From Deltaproteobacteria bacterium ADurb.Bin207 (GTDB lineage Bacteria > Myxococcota_A > Polyangia > Polyangiales > Polyangiaceae), in contig MWCO01000006.1 of the NCBI GenBank assembly GCA_002070115.1, positions 83,710 through 147,709 of the forward strand: 64,000 bases of DNA, given 5' to 3'. The position numbers and the translations under genes are program-made. This document shows, in pieces, positions 8,839-19,111 of the stretch (positions within the stretch are counted from its first letter, which is position 1; every line of letters starts with the position of its first letter). Under the pieces are notes generated by a model, which did not search any database, had not been told where the DNA came from, and saw nothing but the letters and a program-made list of their open reading frames with translations.

Positions 8839-10140
8839 TCAATACCCTCGTCGTGCGAGAAGGAGTTGGCCGGGCTCCAATTCGAATTCGGTGTAGGTCA
8901 CGAGACAGACCGAGGTATCTTCCCTTGTTCGTAAGACACGGACTTCCCCTATGACTTCGGTGGGGAACTTTTGACCTCGGGCAGTATCGGGGATTCGTTC
9001 GATATCGGCGGAATGCAATCGATACGCGACCCGGGAGGAGGCCATGGGGCGACCATCCTCGAGGCTCTGGTCCCAACGGTCTCCCCGAGCTACGGCAAAA
9101 AAGCGGTTTCCTGGCCTAAGCCCATCTTTTTCGCCCTTATCGATGAAAACCACCTGGTGTTGACCGATCAATTCCCGCGGTTGAATCGCCCCGGTGATCT
9201 GTGCCCAGATGTCGCGGTCGTTGCGTACCGGGGGAACGACATCGAAACGTCGACCGATGGGGCCGACTTTTTCGCCACGCTCGATGATGTCGAGGGATTC
9301 GATGATATCAGCGCGGGCGATGCGCGTTTTTGGGTTCCAGGAATTGACTTTGACGGTTCCTTTGATGTGAACCACGTGTCCTTTGCCCTTGCCGGCCTCG
9401 GGTTCACGCGATGCACGAAAAAGCGTGAGTTCTTGACCGATGCGGACATCGTGGCCCTCCTCGATTTTGAGATAAGCCTCGTTTCCATCGGAAAGCAGCA
9501 TCTGGTCGTTGGGACTGCCCACGAGCGTGCCCCAGACTTCTTTGGATTCATCGCCTACGAATCCGTAATCGCGCAGGAAGATGGTGTCGGGAGCGACGAA
9601 GTGTTGTTGCCGGAGGAATCCGCCTCCGGTGGGTTCGGCACGGGTCGTGGGGGCGCTTTGGCGCATACGAAGCCGGTCCCCTGGATAAATCCAATGGGGA
9701 TTTTCCACCTGGGGGTTGTACGACCACACTTTCGGCCACGCGTAGGGGTTGTCGTAGTAACGGTCACACAGATCCCAAAGGGTGTCGCCCCTTCGGACCG
9801 TGTGATAGGCAGGCACCGAAGAAGGGCGATCGGAAAGAGTGAACGAGGCGTTGCTACCGCCTCGAACGGATTCACTTCGCCCCGATCCGGATAAGTCGAA
9901 ACCATAGGAGCCGCCTTCACTCGGCTCGACGGGTCCTTGGGGTACGCCCCAAGGGGTGAAGGTCGTGGTCGTTGTGGTCGTTGGCGGCGGCGGATTGACC
10001 ACGACCGTGGTATTTCCCCCTCCCGCGGGAACTTGAACGGTTCCTTCCTCGGGGGCCTCCTGGGCGAAGGCGGGTATGCACCACAGCACGGATCCAACTG
10101 TCGAGACGATATTGATGGTCAGGAATCTGACGTTTCCCAT
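8839..10140 (-). CDS. Secreted LysM-domain protein
   Basis: A 433-residue exported protein. Start ATG 10140 gives a signal peptide ending in CIPAFA before QEAPEEG. A Thr/Pro-rich segment follows. Near residues 112-160 there is one LysM domain (YHTVRRGDTLWDLCDRYY, YAWPKVWSYNPQV, IYPGDRLRM), expected to bind peptidoglycan glycan chains. The remaining 270 residues are predicted mostly beta and carry repeated phrases such as GQELTLFR and KGHVVHIKGTVKV, as in other LysM proteins of this lineage whose C-terminal role is unknown. It follows the YbgF-like gene with a 12-base gap, so the two are probably one operon for envelope maintenance. Confidence 0.85.
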   Translation of the reverse strand: MGNVRFLTINIVSTVGSVLWCIPAFAQEAPEEGTVQVPAGGGNTTVVVNPPPPTTTTTTTFTPWGVPQGPVEPSEGGSYGFDLSGSGRSESVRGGSNASFTLSDRPSSVPAYHTVRRGDTLWDLCDRYYDNPYAWPKVWSYNPQVENPHWIYPGDRLRMRQSAPTTRAEPTGGGFLRQQHFVAPDTIFLRDYGFVGDESKEVWGTLVGSPNDQMLLSDGNEAYLKIEEGHDVRIGQELTLFRASREPEAGKGKGHVVHIKGTVKVNSWNPKTRIARADIIESLDIIERGEKVGPIGRRFDVVPPVRNDRDIWAQITGAIQPRELIGQHQVVFIDKGEKDGLRPGNRFFAVARGDRWDQSLEDGRPMASSRVAYRLHSADIERIPDTARGQKFPTEVIGEVRVLRTREDTSVCLVTYTEFELEPGQLLLARRGY

Positions 10141-10152
10141 CACCTTACTCCC

Positions 10153-10893
10153 TCAATCCCTCGGGATTTTACCGGCGGCTTCACTGCTGGGGTGGTTTTT
10201 TCTGAGTTGTTCGAAGGTTTTTGCCGCTTTTTCTTTTTCACCCATCCGACGTTGGGATAGCCCCAGTTTCAACAAGGCGTCGGGAATCTTATTTCCATAA
10301 GGAAAACGCGCTATTAGGCCTTCGAACTGTTCGACGGCGCGGACGAAATTCCCCATGGCGTAGTAGCATTCGCCTCGCCAGTACATCGCGTTATCGGCAT
10401 GGGTATGTCCGGGATAGCGGACCAAGAAGCTGGACAAGGCTTCCAAGGCTTCTTCGTATCGTTTTTTTCCTACCAATTCGAGGGCGAAGTCGTAGTCCCG
10501 CAGGGCCTGGGCGTCGCGAGATCCCGGCGCGGATTCGCTACCTCGTTGAACCGTGGGAGTTCGATTGCCTTCCACACGAATGACCGTGGGCGGCTCATCT
10601 TCCTGTTGGGGCGGTGTGGTCGTGTCTTCCGGCGGTTCTTCGCCCGGAGCAAGCCGAATGACGGGCAGGTCCCCGGGTCGGCCGCGTTGTCCTTTGGACG
10701 GCGTATTTTCGGCGGCTCCAGCCAGTTCGAGATTGGTCAGCCGCTCGTCGAGCCGCTCCTGATTGTTCCGAAGTCCGTAGATTTCACGGCGCATTTCCTC
10801 CATTTGGCGTTGGACGGAAGCATTCGTGCCTGAACAGCCGAGAGATAGGGCTGGCAGGACGACACACCAAGCAAGGCGATACGGAATCCTCAT
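10153..10893 (-). CDS. YbgF/CpoB-like TPR lipoprotein
   Basis: A 246-residue lipoprotein. The signal MRIPYRLAWCVVLPALSLGC acylates Cys20. A short coiled-coil follows (VQRQMEEMRREIYGLRNNQERLDERL), then a Pro/Glu-rich linker. Three TPR repeats begin near residue 130 (YDFALELVGKKRYEEALEAL, ADNAMYWRGECYYAMGNF, IPDALLKLGLSQRRMGEKEKA). Coiled coil plus TPRs is the layout of CpoB/YbgF of the Tol-Pal system, which coordinates outer-membrane constriction and peptidoglycan synthesis. No tolA, tolB or pal is nearby, so the assignment rests on architecture only. Confidence 0.82.
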   Translation of the reverse strand: MRIPYRLAWCVVLPALSLGCSGTNASVQRQMEEMRREIYGLRNNQERLDERLTNLELAGAAENTPSKGQRGRPGDLPVIRLAPGEEPPEDTTTPPQQEDEPPTVIRVEGNRTPTVQRGSESAPGSRDAQALRDYDFALELVGKKRYEEALEALSSFLVRYPGHTHADNAMYWRGECYYAMGNFVRAVEQFEGLIARFPYGNKIPDALLKLGLSQRRMGEKEKAAKTFEQLRKNHPSSEAAGKIPRD

Positions 10894-10982
10894 CCGATCC
10901 GAAGCCTACGGCGAATGGGAGGGATGGGCCAATTTCGCGGGGAAAGAATGGGGGAGAAGCTCCGCGCCGGGTCGCGGCCTTT

Positions 10983-13900
10983 TCAGGAACAACCCAGGGA
11001 ATTGCCGCAATTCAGGCAGCGATAACAGGAACCATTTCTTACGGTGATATGCCCACAGGAATCGCAAACCGGCGCATCGCCCATCATTTCGTCGAGAGAT
11101 TGGCTCAAGGCACTTTCGTACGACGGTTTCGATGGTTCGGGCAATGCCAGTTGAGGACTCGATTCCGGAGGCGGCAACGAAGCGGTCAAGTCCTTATGCG
11201 CTTTGGTATCCGATGGGTCTTCGATGCTGTGCTGGAGCGGAGCGGGAGGGATGTGAGCCAGGTCATAGCGTTGCAGGTATTCCACGCCGAGCACGCGAAA
11301 GATGTAGTCCACGATGGAGGTGGCAAACTTCACGTTGTCGTGTCCTTGCACCGCCCCATGCGGCTCGAAGCGTGTGAAAGAGAATTGGTCGACGAAGGTC
11401 GACAAGGGCACGCCATGCTGCAATCCGATCGAAATCGCCATGGAAAAGCAGTTCATCAACGAGCGGAAGGCAGCGCCTTCTTTGTGCATGTCGATGAAGA
11501 TTTCGCCGAGCGTACCATCGGCATATTCACCCGTTCGAAGATAGACTTTATGCCCTCCCACCCGCGCTTCCTGCGTGAATCCCGTACGTTTTTTGGGAAG
11601 GCGAATCCGAACGCTGGGGCCGTGGGGCTCGGCACTGGCCACCACTTCCGCGCCAGTCGTGAGCACCATCCGGTCGGCTTTCGTGCTTTTTTCTTCCTTG
11701 GTTTGCTTGGCTTGCAAGGGCTGCGATGCTTTCGACCCATCGCGATAAATCGCCACGGCTTTGAGTCCCAACCGCCAGGCCAGCGAGTAGATTTCCAGAA
11801 CGTCCTCACGGGTGGCCTCGTTCGGCATGTTCACCGTCTTGGAGATCGCACCAGACAAGAAAGGCTGCACCGCCGCCATCATGCGGATATGCGATTCTGG
11901 GCGTAAAAACCGTTGTCCTTTCGTCCCGCATCGATTCGCACAATCAAAGACGGCAACATCTTGCTCTCGCAAGTCCGGTGCGCCCTCGATCGTCATGCAT
12001 CCCACGACGACATCGCTTGCTTCTTCGAGCTGTCGTGCGGAAAACCCCAGTTTGCGAAGGAGCGCGGAGGGGTTTGGCTCGTGAACGCCGAGCCGGATGT
12101 AGGCATCACCTATGACCCGCGGAGCGAACGCCTGGGAGAGTTCGAAAACGCCGGGGAGTGCCTCCTCGATACGTTCGACCTCATGAGGCGTCAAACCGGC
12201 GGTAATCAGAGCATCTCGGTGAATGTGGGGCGCATTTTTTAGCGTGGCCGTACCGGACAAATACGACACCATTCGATCCACTTGTTCGCGGGTATACCCG
12301 AGACGCGAAAGCGCGGCAGGAACCGATTGATTGACAATTTTGAAGTAGCCCCCTCCGGCCAGTTTCTTGAACTTGACCAAAGCAAAGTCCGGCTCGATGC
12401 CCGTGGTATCACAATCCATCAGCAATCCGATGGTGCCCGTGGGAGCTAGCACCGTGGTTTGTGCGTTGCGATACCCGTATTCCACTCCCCTACGAAGCGC
12501 GCGATCCCACGTTTCCCACGCGCATTCCAATAAATCACTTGGACAATAGGCCCGATCGATCCGCTGGGCGGCTTGCCTATGCATACCGATGACGTGCAGC
12601 ATCGGCTCGCGGTTTTCGGCAAAGCCCTCAAACGGGCCTTTGACCGCGGCGATTTCGGCGGAAACCGCGTAGGCCTCGCCCGTCATCACCGCCGTTATCG
12701 CGGCAGCCACGGTCCGACCTGCTGCCGAATCATAAGAAAGGCCCATCAACATCAACAGGGTGCCAAGGTTTGCGTAACCAAGGCCAAGTGGGCGAAATTT
12801 ATGAGAATTTTCAGCAATCGCCGCGGTCGGATAGGATGAAAAATCCACCAAGATCTCCTGCGCGAGCAGAAAGACCCGAACCGCATGCCGAAAGGACACA
12901 AGGTCGAGCTGCCCGTCTTGCTGGATGAAACGGGTCAGGTTCAGCGATGCGAGATTGCAGGCGGAATTATCGAGAAACATATACTCCGAGCACGGATTCG
13001 AAGCGTTGATGCGACCGCTGTTGGGACACGTATGCCAACGATTGATGGTCGAATCGAATTGCACCCCAGGGTCCGCGCACGCCCACGCCGCATCACCGAT
13101 TTTTTTCCAAAGCCAGCGCGCATCCAACTCGTCGACTGTCGCCTTCGTCGTACGAGCCACCGTTTTCCAGATCCCTCCTTTTTCCACCGCATCCATGAAA
13201 GTATCGGTGACGCGCACCGAGTTGTTGGCGTTCTGCCCACTGATGGTCTTGTACGCTTCCCCATTGAAGTCGGCCTCATATCCCTGCGCAATCAAAGCGC
13301 GCGCCTTTTCCTCCTCACGCACTTTCCAATCGATGAAATCGACAATCTCAGGGTGGTCGAGGTCGATACACACCATCTTGGCGGCCCGACGAGTCGTTCC
13401 CCCGGACTTGGTAGCCCCCGCGGCTCGATCGAATACATCCAAAAAACTCATCAAGCCCGAACTGGTCCCTCCCCCCGACAGCTTCTCCTGTCGCGCTCGC
13501 AACGCGCTGAAATTCGTCCCCGTTCCCGAACCGTACTTGAAAAGCTTAGCCTCCGTTTTCAGCATCTCATAGATGCCCATCAAGTCATCGTCGATGTGCA
13601 GGATGAAACAGGCCGAACATTGGGGATGCTCGAAAGCATTGTCGATTTCACACGCCTTTCGTTGGGATTCATCCCAGGCATACACCCCACGATTGCCCCG
13701 AATCCCATAACGATGCCACAGCCCACAATTGAACCAGACCGGCGAATTGAAAGCCCCCATCTGATGAACCAACAGATGCGTCAACTCCGCCTCAAAAGCA
13801 TCGGCATCCGCGGCCGTGGCAAAATACCCGCCGAATTGCTCCCCCGCCTGCCGAATCGTCACCGCCAAACGCTCGATCACCTGCCTCACCGAAGTCTCCC

Positions 13901-14165
13901 CTCGATTGGGATCTCCCCCTATCCCGGCTTTCCTAAAATACTTGGATACCACGATATCCGTGGCAAGCTGCGACCACGACTCCGGCACCTCCACGTCGTC
14001 GAGTTGAAACACGATCGTCCCATCCGGATTGGCAATCGTACTCGTACGCTTCTCCCACACCACCGCATCGAGTGGATTCTCACCCGCGACAGTGAAGTGG
14101 CGCGGAACAGAGAGACCCGCCCTCTGTTCCCTGTCGTATTGCGCGCTTTCCATATTTATCACCAT
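10983..14165 (-). CDS. nrdJ: Vitamin B12-dependent ribonucleotide reductase (class II)
   Basis: A 1060-residue adenosylcobalamin-dependent ribonucleotide reductase, which makes deoxynucleotides with or without oxygen. Seen are the N-terminal [17 protein letters not shown] region, [33 protein letters not shown], the active-site stretch [44 protein letters not shown], and a C-terminal zinc ribbon with CDSCGH and [11 protein letters not shown] 14165 (MVINMESAQ) was chosen over the frame opening at 14216, and a second ATG at 14153 is possible. The gene stands alone. I looked for a cobalamin riboswitch upstream and saw none. Confidence 0.95.
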   Translation of the reverse strand: MVINMESAQYDREQRAGLSVPRHFTVAGENPLDAVVWEKRTSTIANPDGTIVFQLDDVEVPESWSQLATDIVVSKYFRKAGIGGDPNRGETSVRQVIERLAVTIRQAGEQFGGYFATAADADAFEAELTHLLVHQMGAFNSPVWFNCGLWHRYGIRGNRGVYAWDESQRKACEIDNAFEHPQCSACFILHIDDDLMGIYEMLKTEAKLFKYGSGTGTNFSALRARQEKLSGGGTSSGLMSFLDVFDRAAGATKSGGTTRRAAKMVCIDLDHPEIVDFIDWKVREEEKARALIAQGYEADFNGEAYKTISGQNANNSVRVTDTFMDAVEKGGIWKTVARTTKATVDELDARWLWKKIGDAAWACADPGVQFDSTINRWHTCPNSGRINASNPCSEYMFLDNSACNLASLNLTRFIQQDGQLDLVSFRHAVRVFLLAQEILVDFSSYPTAAIAENSHKFRPLGLGYANLGTLLMLMGLSYDSAAGRTVAAAITAVMTGEAYAVSAEIAAVKGPFEGFAENREPMLHVIGMHRQAAQRIDRAYCPSDLLECAWETWDRALRRGVEYGYRNAQTTVLAPTGTIGLLMDCDTTGIEPDFALVKFKKLAGGGYFKIVNQSVPAALSRLGYTREQVDRMVSYLSGTATLKNAPHIHRDALITAGLTPHEVERIEEALPGVFELSQAFAPRVIGDAYIRLGVHEPNPSALLRKLGFSARQLEEASDVVVGCMTIEGAPDLREQDVAVFDCANRCGTKGQRFLRPESHIRMMAAVQPFLSGAISKTVNMPNEATREDVLEIYSLAWRLGLKAVAIYRDGSKASQPLQAKQTKEEKSTKADRMVLTTGAEVVASAEPHGPSVRIRLPKKRTGFTQEARVGGHKVYLRTGEYADGTLGEIFIDMHKEGAAFRSLMNCFSMAISIGLQHGVPLSTFVDQFSFTRFEPHGAVQGHDNVKFATSIVDYIFRVLGVEYLQRYDLAHIPPAPLQHSIEDPSDTKAHKDLTASLPPPESSPQLALPEPSKPSYESALSQSLDEMMGDAPVCDSCGHITVRNGSCYRCLNCGNSLGCS

Positions 14166-14255
14166 TTCCCTTGTTTCAGATTCCAGAAACCGCCCATGGC
14201 CGAAAGGGATTGGCAAGCGGTTCCTATAGGGGGAGGAAGGGCTATTACACTACTG

Positions 14256-14284
14256 GTTGTGGTTACTCAAGCACCAACCACAAC
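14256..14284. promoter_or_regulatory. Inverted repeat in the nrdJ upstream gap
   Basis: A perfect 9-bp inverted repeat, GTTGTGGTT and AACCACAAC, separated by 11 bases. It lies about 90 bp upstream of the nrdJ start and about 80 bp upstream of the divergent deacylase gene. It could be an operator for either gene or a transcript hairpin. It does not match the NrdR box. Confidence 0.4.
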
Positions 14285-14362
14285 ATAATGAGGTTTCCAC
14301 CCTAAGTCGTCGATCAACAAAGCGCTTTTCTTCTCCGCCGCTCTCTTGCAAGGTCCCCCCTC

Positions 14363-15301
14363 ATGGTCTGGAAACGTCGCATGCTCTGGAATCGGGTGCT
14401 GATCGAGAGCCGTAAACCGGAAGTCTGCCACGTGGCGATATTGGCGGGGGTTCATGGCGATGAGCAGGCTGGGTTTCGCGCGTTTGAACGATTGCTGGTT
14501 CGGTTGAGCCGTGAGCCTCTGCTGCAAGGACGAGTGTCGTTGATTCCTGGCAACCTGCTCGCCGCTTCGCGAAAACGGCCTACCCGATGTGCCGCCGGAC
14601 AAGACATGAATCGCCTCTTCGCCGAACCACACGTTCTCGCCCAGCAAGGTCTCGTACCGTCCGGACCCGACTGGCAACGAGCCCAAGAACTCACCCACTA
14701 CCTTCGCGACGTGGACGTGCTGCTCGACCTTCATTCAACCTCGGCGCCAAGCAAACCCTTTGTCGTCATCGACAAGGTGGATGATCGAATGCGCGCGTTG
14801 CTCGCCGGAATGCCCGTGCAGCGGATCGACTACAGCTACCGGGGAGTGCTTCCAGGAACGACTATGGAGTACGTCGAACGTCATGGTGGTCGTGCCATCA
14901 CGGTGGAGTGTGGAGAGCATCGTCAAGCCTCCGGTACGGGCGCGAAAGTGGCATTTGCCAGCGCGATTGCCTTGCTGCGAAACCTTGGCATGCTCGAGCC
15001 GGGACCCAATCCGATCGTCACCTCCATTCCCACCGTGCGTTTGATAACGCGAGGGTTGATTCGACATCCGGCTTCCTTACAGTACGAACCTTGGTTCAAA
15101 AGCGGGGCGAAAGTCGCTCCCGGACAACGGCTCGCCCACGATCGCACCGGAGAGTACCGAGCCCCCTCTGCTGAACAGCTCGCCTCGATGTTGAACGACA
15201 ACGTTCCTGACCACCTCATCGCCATCATGGTCACAGCTCCCACCCGCGTGGCGCGGGTCAAGCCCCATGACGCATATTTGCTTGGAATTATCGATAGTTA
15301 G
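14363..15301 (+). CDS. Succinylglutamate desuccinylase/aspartoacylase-family zinc hydrolase
   Basis: A 312-residue member of the AstE/AspA branch of the M14 metallopeptidase fold, which cleaves N-acyl amino acids or related amides. The zinc ligands are in GVHGDEQAG (near residue 33) and LLDLHSTSAPS (near residue 122). AITVECGEHRQ near residue 175 supplies the likely catalytic Glu. The C-terminal half is the beta-rich domain typical of AstE-like proteins. No arginine-succinyltransferase gene is nearby, so the substrate is uncertain. Start at ATG 14363, with ATG 14381 also possible. Confidence 0.85.
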   Translation: MVWKRRMLWNRVLIESRKPEVCHVAILAGVHGDEQAGFRAFERLLVRLSREPLLQGRVSLIPGNLLAASRKRPTRCAAGQDMNRLFAEPHVLAQQGLVPSGPDWQRAQELTHYLRDVDVLLDLHSTSAPSKPFVVIDKVDDRMRALLAGMPVQRIDYSYRGVLPGTTMEYVERHGGRAITVECGEHRQASGTGAKVAFASAIALLRNLGMLEPGPNPIVTSIPTVRLITRGLIRHPASLQYEPWFKSGAKVAPGQRLAHDRTGEYRAPSAEQLASMLNDNVPDHLIAIMVTAPTRVARVKPHDAYLLGIIDS

Positions 15302-15422
15302 AAGAATTCCCCCTCGACGTCGATCGGACCATTTCCATCATCACCCCTGGCACGAGAGTTGGACGAGCGAGTGGGGGAAGGGTATGGTTGTTCCAGATCA
15401 GTCGAGAACCGCGAGGTGCATA

Positions 15423-16043
15423 ATGGGTATATCGAATCTTTGGCTTGGGCTATCCGTTTCGCTTGCCGTCGTTGCGCTAAGCGCCTGCAGCGGTAGCTCG
15501 GAAGACTCGGAAGGGGCCGCGGGAGCTGGAGGAAAAATCCTCGACTCAGGCCAGACCGACACGGAGGAAGCATCGACGAATACGGATACGGGAACCGATG
15601 TCGTGATGCCCGAAACAGGTCAGGACGTGACTACGGATACCGTTTCCGATGTATCCGCCGACCAATCCGTGACCCCTGAGACGTCCGTGCCTGACGCACC
15701 GGTCAGCGACGGTAGTCTATTCGATCTCACGATGCCGGATGTAGCGCTCAACGAGTCGGGTGCGACGTTGCAGGGGTGTTACGACTGCGCGGTGGACCAC
15801 TGCACCACGGAGATGCAAGCGTGTGAGGACGACGACAAATGTCGGTCGATACTGCTTTGTTTGTTTGAGGATCAGTGTTTTGGAGGGCCGAACGGAATCG
15901 ATATTGGCTGCGGATGGGGATGTGCTTCGAAGCATGGGGTGACGAGCCCAGCGGACCCATCGGTAGGCATTGCCATGGAGGCCGGAAAATGCATTTCGGC
16001 AGCCTGTGGGGACGATTGCGCATTGCCGGAAGGTGGAATCTGA
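15423..16043 (+). CDS. Cysteine-rich lipoprotein of unknown function
   Basis: A 206-residue lipoprotein starting at ATG 15423 with signal MGISNLWLGLSVSLAVVALSAC. A Thr/Asp/Val-rich low-complexity linker runs from about residue 25 to 105. The C-terminal part has cysteines in pairs (GCYDCAVDHC, ACEDDDKC, LCLFEDQC, GCGWGC, SAACGDDC), a pattern common in small exported proteins of myxobacteria. No enzyme motif is visible. It is convergent with accC, with only about 20 bases between the stops. Confidence 0.75.
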   Translation: MGISNLWLGLSVSLAVVALSACSGSSEDSEGAAGAGGKILDSGQTDTEEASTNTDTGTDVVMPETGQDVTTDTVSDVSADQSVTPETSVPDAPVSDGSLFDLTMPDVALNESGATLQGCYDCAVDHCTTEMQACEDDDKCRSILLCLFEDQCFGGPNGIDIGCGWGCASKHGVTSPADPSVGIAMEAGKCISAACGDDCALPEGGI

Positions 16044-16052
16044 GGATGCTGT

Positions 16053-16070
16053 GACCTGAATCGTCAGGTC
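16053..16070. terminator. Hairpin between convergent genes
   Basis: GACCTGA and TCAGGTC form a perfect 7-bp stem with loop ATCG, located between the convergent lipoprotein and accC ends and overlapping the accC stop codon. There is no T-run on either side, so it is at best a weak bidirectional terminator. Confidence 0.45.
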
Positions 16071-17572
16071 GATCGACGCGCTCGATGGGTGGCTACCCAC
16101 GCGGAGAGTCGGGATGCATCGAGACAATCCGCGTGAGCCGTGGCCGCCATCTTTCGTTCGAGTCCGACCGCCGCCATGGCGACAGCCACAGCAAGCGGTT
16201 CGGTCATCTCTTCGTGGGGCACATCGAATCCCATGAGTTGATCGCGATGGGCATCGATGAATCCCGTATCATAAACCCCCTGGATAAAGCCCGGATGATT
16301 CATCAATCGTTCATGGAAGGCGAGGTTCGTTCGGATTCCCGTGATCACATATTCGTGTAGGGCGCGTCGCATACGTGCGATGGCTTGCTCTCGGGTGGGA
16401 GCCCAGACGGCGAGTTTGGAAATGAGAGGGTCGTAATCGCTGGAGATGGTGCAACCAGGATAAGCGCCGCTATCGTCACGCACGCCGGGTCCTGCTGGAG
16501 CGCGGAGTTGTTCGATGGTGCCGGGGCTGGGCAAGAAGTCGTTGGCGGGGTCTTCGGCGTAGACGCGACATTCGATGGATGCGCCATGTCGTTGAATTTG
16601 TTCCTGATTCCATGACAGGGGCTCTCCAGCCGCCACACGAATCATTTCTCGAACCAGGTCGGTACCCGTGACCCATTCGGTAATCGGATGCTCGACCTGC
16701 AGACGCGTATTCATTTCGAGGAAGTAGAAAGACTGGTCCGCGGATAGGAGAAACTCGAACGTGCCGGCGGAAAAATAGTTCACGGCTTTGGCGCCCTGCA
16801 CGGCTACTTTTCCCATCTTTTCGACGATATCCTGCGTCAGCACGGGGCAAGGGGTTTCCTCGACGACTTTTTGGTGTCGTCGTTGGATGGAGCAATCGCG
16901 TTCGAAAAGATGAACGACGTTGCCGAAGCGGTCACCGAGGACTTGGATTTCGACGTGGCGAGGTTTGACGATGGCCTTTTCGAGGTAGACCGTATCGTCG
17001 CCAAAGGCTTTTTTTGATTCGCTTTTTGCGCGTTCCCAAGCGTTTGCCATCTCGTCTTCGGAAGCTACGAGGCGCATGCCTTTGCCGCCACCGCCGGCGG
17101 CCGCTTTGAGCATGACGGGATATCCGAGCTGTTGCGCGTGTTCGGTGGCTTCTTGCACGGTGGCGCAACGGGCGCCGGGAACCACGGGCACGCCTGCTTT
17201 TTCCATGAGTTCTCGCGCCGCGGTTTTCGAACCCATGGCGGCAATCGCGGAAGCCGGAGGCCCGATGAAAACGATGCCGTTATCCTCACACGCCTGAGCA
17301 AAAGCCGCGTTTTCCGAAAGAAAACCGTACCCAGGATGCACCGCTTGCGCACGAGTTTTTTGGACGGCTTCGAGGATTCGATCCACGCGAAGATAGCTCG
17401 ATGACGCGGGCGCCTCTCCCACGGATACGGCTTCATCGGCCATTCTTACGTGCAATGCGGCACGATCCACATCGCTATACACGGCGACAGAGCGAATTCC
17501 CATGTCTCGTAGGGTTCGGATCACCCGGCAAGCGATTTCGCCCCGATTGGCGACAAGCACCTTGTTGAACAT
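16064..17572 (-). CDS. accC: Biotin carboxylase subunit of an acyl-CoA carboxylase
   Basis: A 502-residue ATP-grasp enzyme that carboxylates biotin on a carrier protein, the first half-reaction of acetyl-CoA or another acyl-CoA carboxylase. Start ATG 17572 gives MFNKVLVANRGEIACRVIR. Seen are the ATP loop AAAGGGGKGMRLV, ERDCSIQRRHQKVVEETP, the metal site FEFLLSADQSFYFLEMNTRLQVEHPITE and IECRVYAEDP. No biotin carrier (accB) or carboxyltransferase gene lies next to it, so it may serve acetyl-, propionyl- or another acyl-CoA carboxylase. Its length is slightly over the E. coli enzyme because of a C-terminal extension after VYDTGFIDAHRD. Confidence 0.92.
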   Translation of the reverse strand: MFNKVLVANRGEIACRVIRTLRDMGIRSVAVYSDVDRAALHVRMADEAVSVGEAPASSSYLRVDRILEAVQKTRAQAVHPGYGFLSENAAFAQACEDNGIVFIGPPASAIAAMGSKTAARELMEKAGVPVVPGARCATVQEATEHAQQLGYPVMLKAAAGGGGKGMRLVASEDEMANAWERAKSESKKAFGDDTVYLEKAIVKPRHVEIQVLGDRFGNVVHLFERDCSIQRRHQKVVEETPCPVLTQDIVEKMGKVAVQGAKAVNYFSAGTFEFLLSADQSFYFLEMNTRLQVEHPITEWVTGTDLVREMIRVAAGEPLSWNQEQIQRHGASIECRVYAEDPANDFLPSPGTIEQLRAPAGPGVRDDSGAYPGCTISSDYDPLISKLAVWAPTREQAIARMRRALHEYVITGIRTNLAFHERLMNHPGFIQGVYDTGFIDAHRDQLMGFDVPHEEMTEPLAVAVAMAAVGLERKMAATAHADCLDASRLSAWVATHRARRST

Positions 17573-17716
17573 GGCGGGTTTCTTACCTCGGTTTGGATTC
17601 GGTCCCAAGTGTTGGTGAACAAAGACGCGCCGCCGGTCGCGGCTGCCAGGTCTTGCGGCCTGTCGCCATGCACAACCGGTTCCACCGCATAAAAAACTGC
17701 TTTAGGCTGCAGGGCC

Positions 17717-19111
17717 ATGGCTACCCCGCCTGAAATCCCTTCCCCGTCGTCCGAACCCACCGTGTGGTCCGTGGCGGAACTGGATCGAAGACTTCGGTTC
17801 GCCGCGGAAAAAGTGAGTGGGGGCGTTTGGGTCCAGGGGGAAGTCCAGGCCGTAAAAACAGCTAGTTCGGGCCATATGTACTTCACGCTCAAAGACGAGC
17901 AACAAGACGCGATGATCGAAGCCGTGGCCTATCGCGATGACGCCCTGCGAGTCCGTCGTGTCCTGGTCGACGGGACGCGAATCATGGCTCGTGGAAAAGC
18001 GACGGTATGGGCGCCTCGGGGCAAACTTCAGTTCGTCGTGGAAGCCGCGCGTCCCGTGGGAAAAGGCGCGCTGCTCGAAGCGTTGGAGCGACTCAAAGAA
18101 AAATTGCGAGCAGAAGGGCTATTCGACCCTGCTCGCAAACGCCCCATCCCCACCGATGCACACCGCATCGGTGTGGTCACGAGCGCTTCAGGCGCCGTCA
18201 TCCACGATATCATTCGTGTCGCGTTCCGCCGGGGCTCCCCCAATATCCTGCTAGCTCCCGCACAAGTGCAAGGCGAAGAGGCGCCACGCAGTCTCATGGC
18301 CGCGCTCGGCATGCTGCAACGCGTGCAAGGACTCGACGTGATCATCGTGGGCCGAGGAGGCGGCTCGCTGGAAGACTTGATGGCGTTCAACGATGAACGC
18401 CTGGTACGGTTCGTCGCTGCCTGTCCAATCCCCACCATATCCGCCGTCGGACACGAATTGGATGTCACCCTATTGGATTGGGTAGCGGATGCACGAGCCG
18501 CCACACCATCGCAAGCCGCGGAAATGGTGGTTGCGGACCGACAGCAAAGCGCACGCTCGCTTACCCATCTTCGAACACGAATGCAGCGTGCGATGACGAC
18601 ACACCTTCGTGAGGACAGGATAGCATTCGAAAAGCTGCAAACTCGGCTGGGCGATCCCAAACGCTCGTTGGATGAACGTGCACAGGGACTCGATGACCTG
18701 ATACAACGCGCGCAAGGGGCCCTTCGGGCCAAGCAGATCTCGAGTCGTAGCAGGCTAGAGCAATGGGAAAAGAGGCTGATCGCGCGGCATCCGTCGACGG
18801 TATTGGCAAAGACGCGAGGCGATCTCGATTCGCTGCGGCTTCGCATCGCTTCGGCGATGCAGGCCAAGATGCAATCCCAACAAGCCGCGTTATCCAAAAC
18901 CAGCGCCCGGCTCGAAGCCTTGTCACCCCTCGCCGTCTTGGCCCGCGGTTATGCCATCGTGGCTCGGCCCGACGGCCAAACGTTGATGGATGCCTCCCAC
19001 GTTGCTGTTGCGGATATGGTCACGGTGCGGCTATCCAAAGGGCGATTGAGCGCGGAAGTCGTAGCTGTCACCTCCGAAGACTCGTCGGAACAGGTGCCAC
19101 TAATCACGTAG
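17717..19111 (+). CDS. xseA: Exodeoxyribonuclease VII large subunit
   Basis: A 464-residue single-strand-specific nuclease subunit for mismatch repair and recombination. The N-terminal OB fold is seen in WSVAELDRRLRFAAEKV and GHMYFTLKDE. The nuclease domain has GVVTSASGAVIHDI, VIIVGRGGGSLEDLMAFNDE and AVGHELDVTLLDWVAD. A long coiled-coil-like helix region follows to about residue 400, then the C-terminal LSPLAVLARGYAIV. It starts at ATG 17717, divergent from accC. The partner xseB is not in the window. Confidence 0.95.
   Translation: MATPPEIPSPSSEPTVWSVAELDRRLRFAAEKVSGGVWVQGEVQAVKTASSGHMYFTLKDEQQDAMIEAVAYRDDALRVRRVLVDGTRIMARGKATVWAPRGKLQFVVEAARPVGKGALLEALERLKEKLRAEGLFDPARKRPIPTDAHRIGVVTSASGAVIHDIIRVAFRRGSPNILLAPAQVQGEEAPRSLMAALGMLQRVQGLDVIIVGRGGGSLEDLMAFNDERLVRFVAACPIPTISAVGHELDVTLLDWVADARAATPSQAAEMVVADRQQSARSLTHLRTRMQRAMTTHLREDRIAFEKLQTRLGDPKRSLDERAQGLDDLIQRAQGALRAKQISSRSRLEQWEKRLIARHPSTVLAKTRGDLDSLRLRIASAMQAKMQSQQAALSKTSARLEALSPLAVLARGYAIVARPDGQTLMDASHVAVADMVTVRLSKGRLSAEVVAVTSEDSSEQVPLIT

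Noticed and set aside
12885..14288. Open frame of 467 codons on the plus strand opposite nrdJ
   Set aside because: Its composition is Arg/Pro/His-rich and it mirrors nrdJ, whose motifs are clear on the minus strand.
14166..14362. Cobalamin riboswitch in front of nrdJ
   Set aside because: I looked for the conserved core of the element and did not find it.
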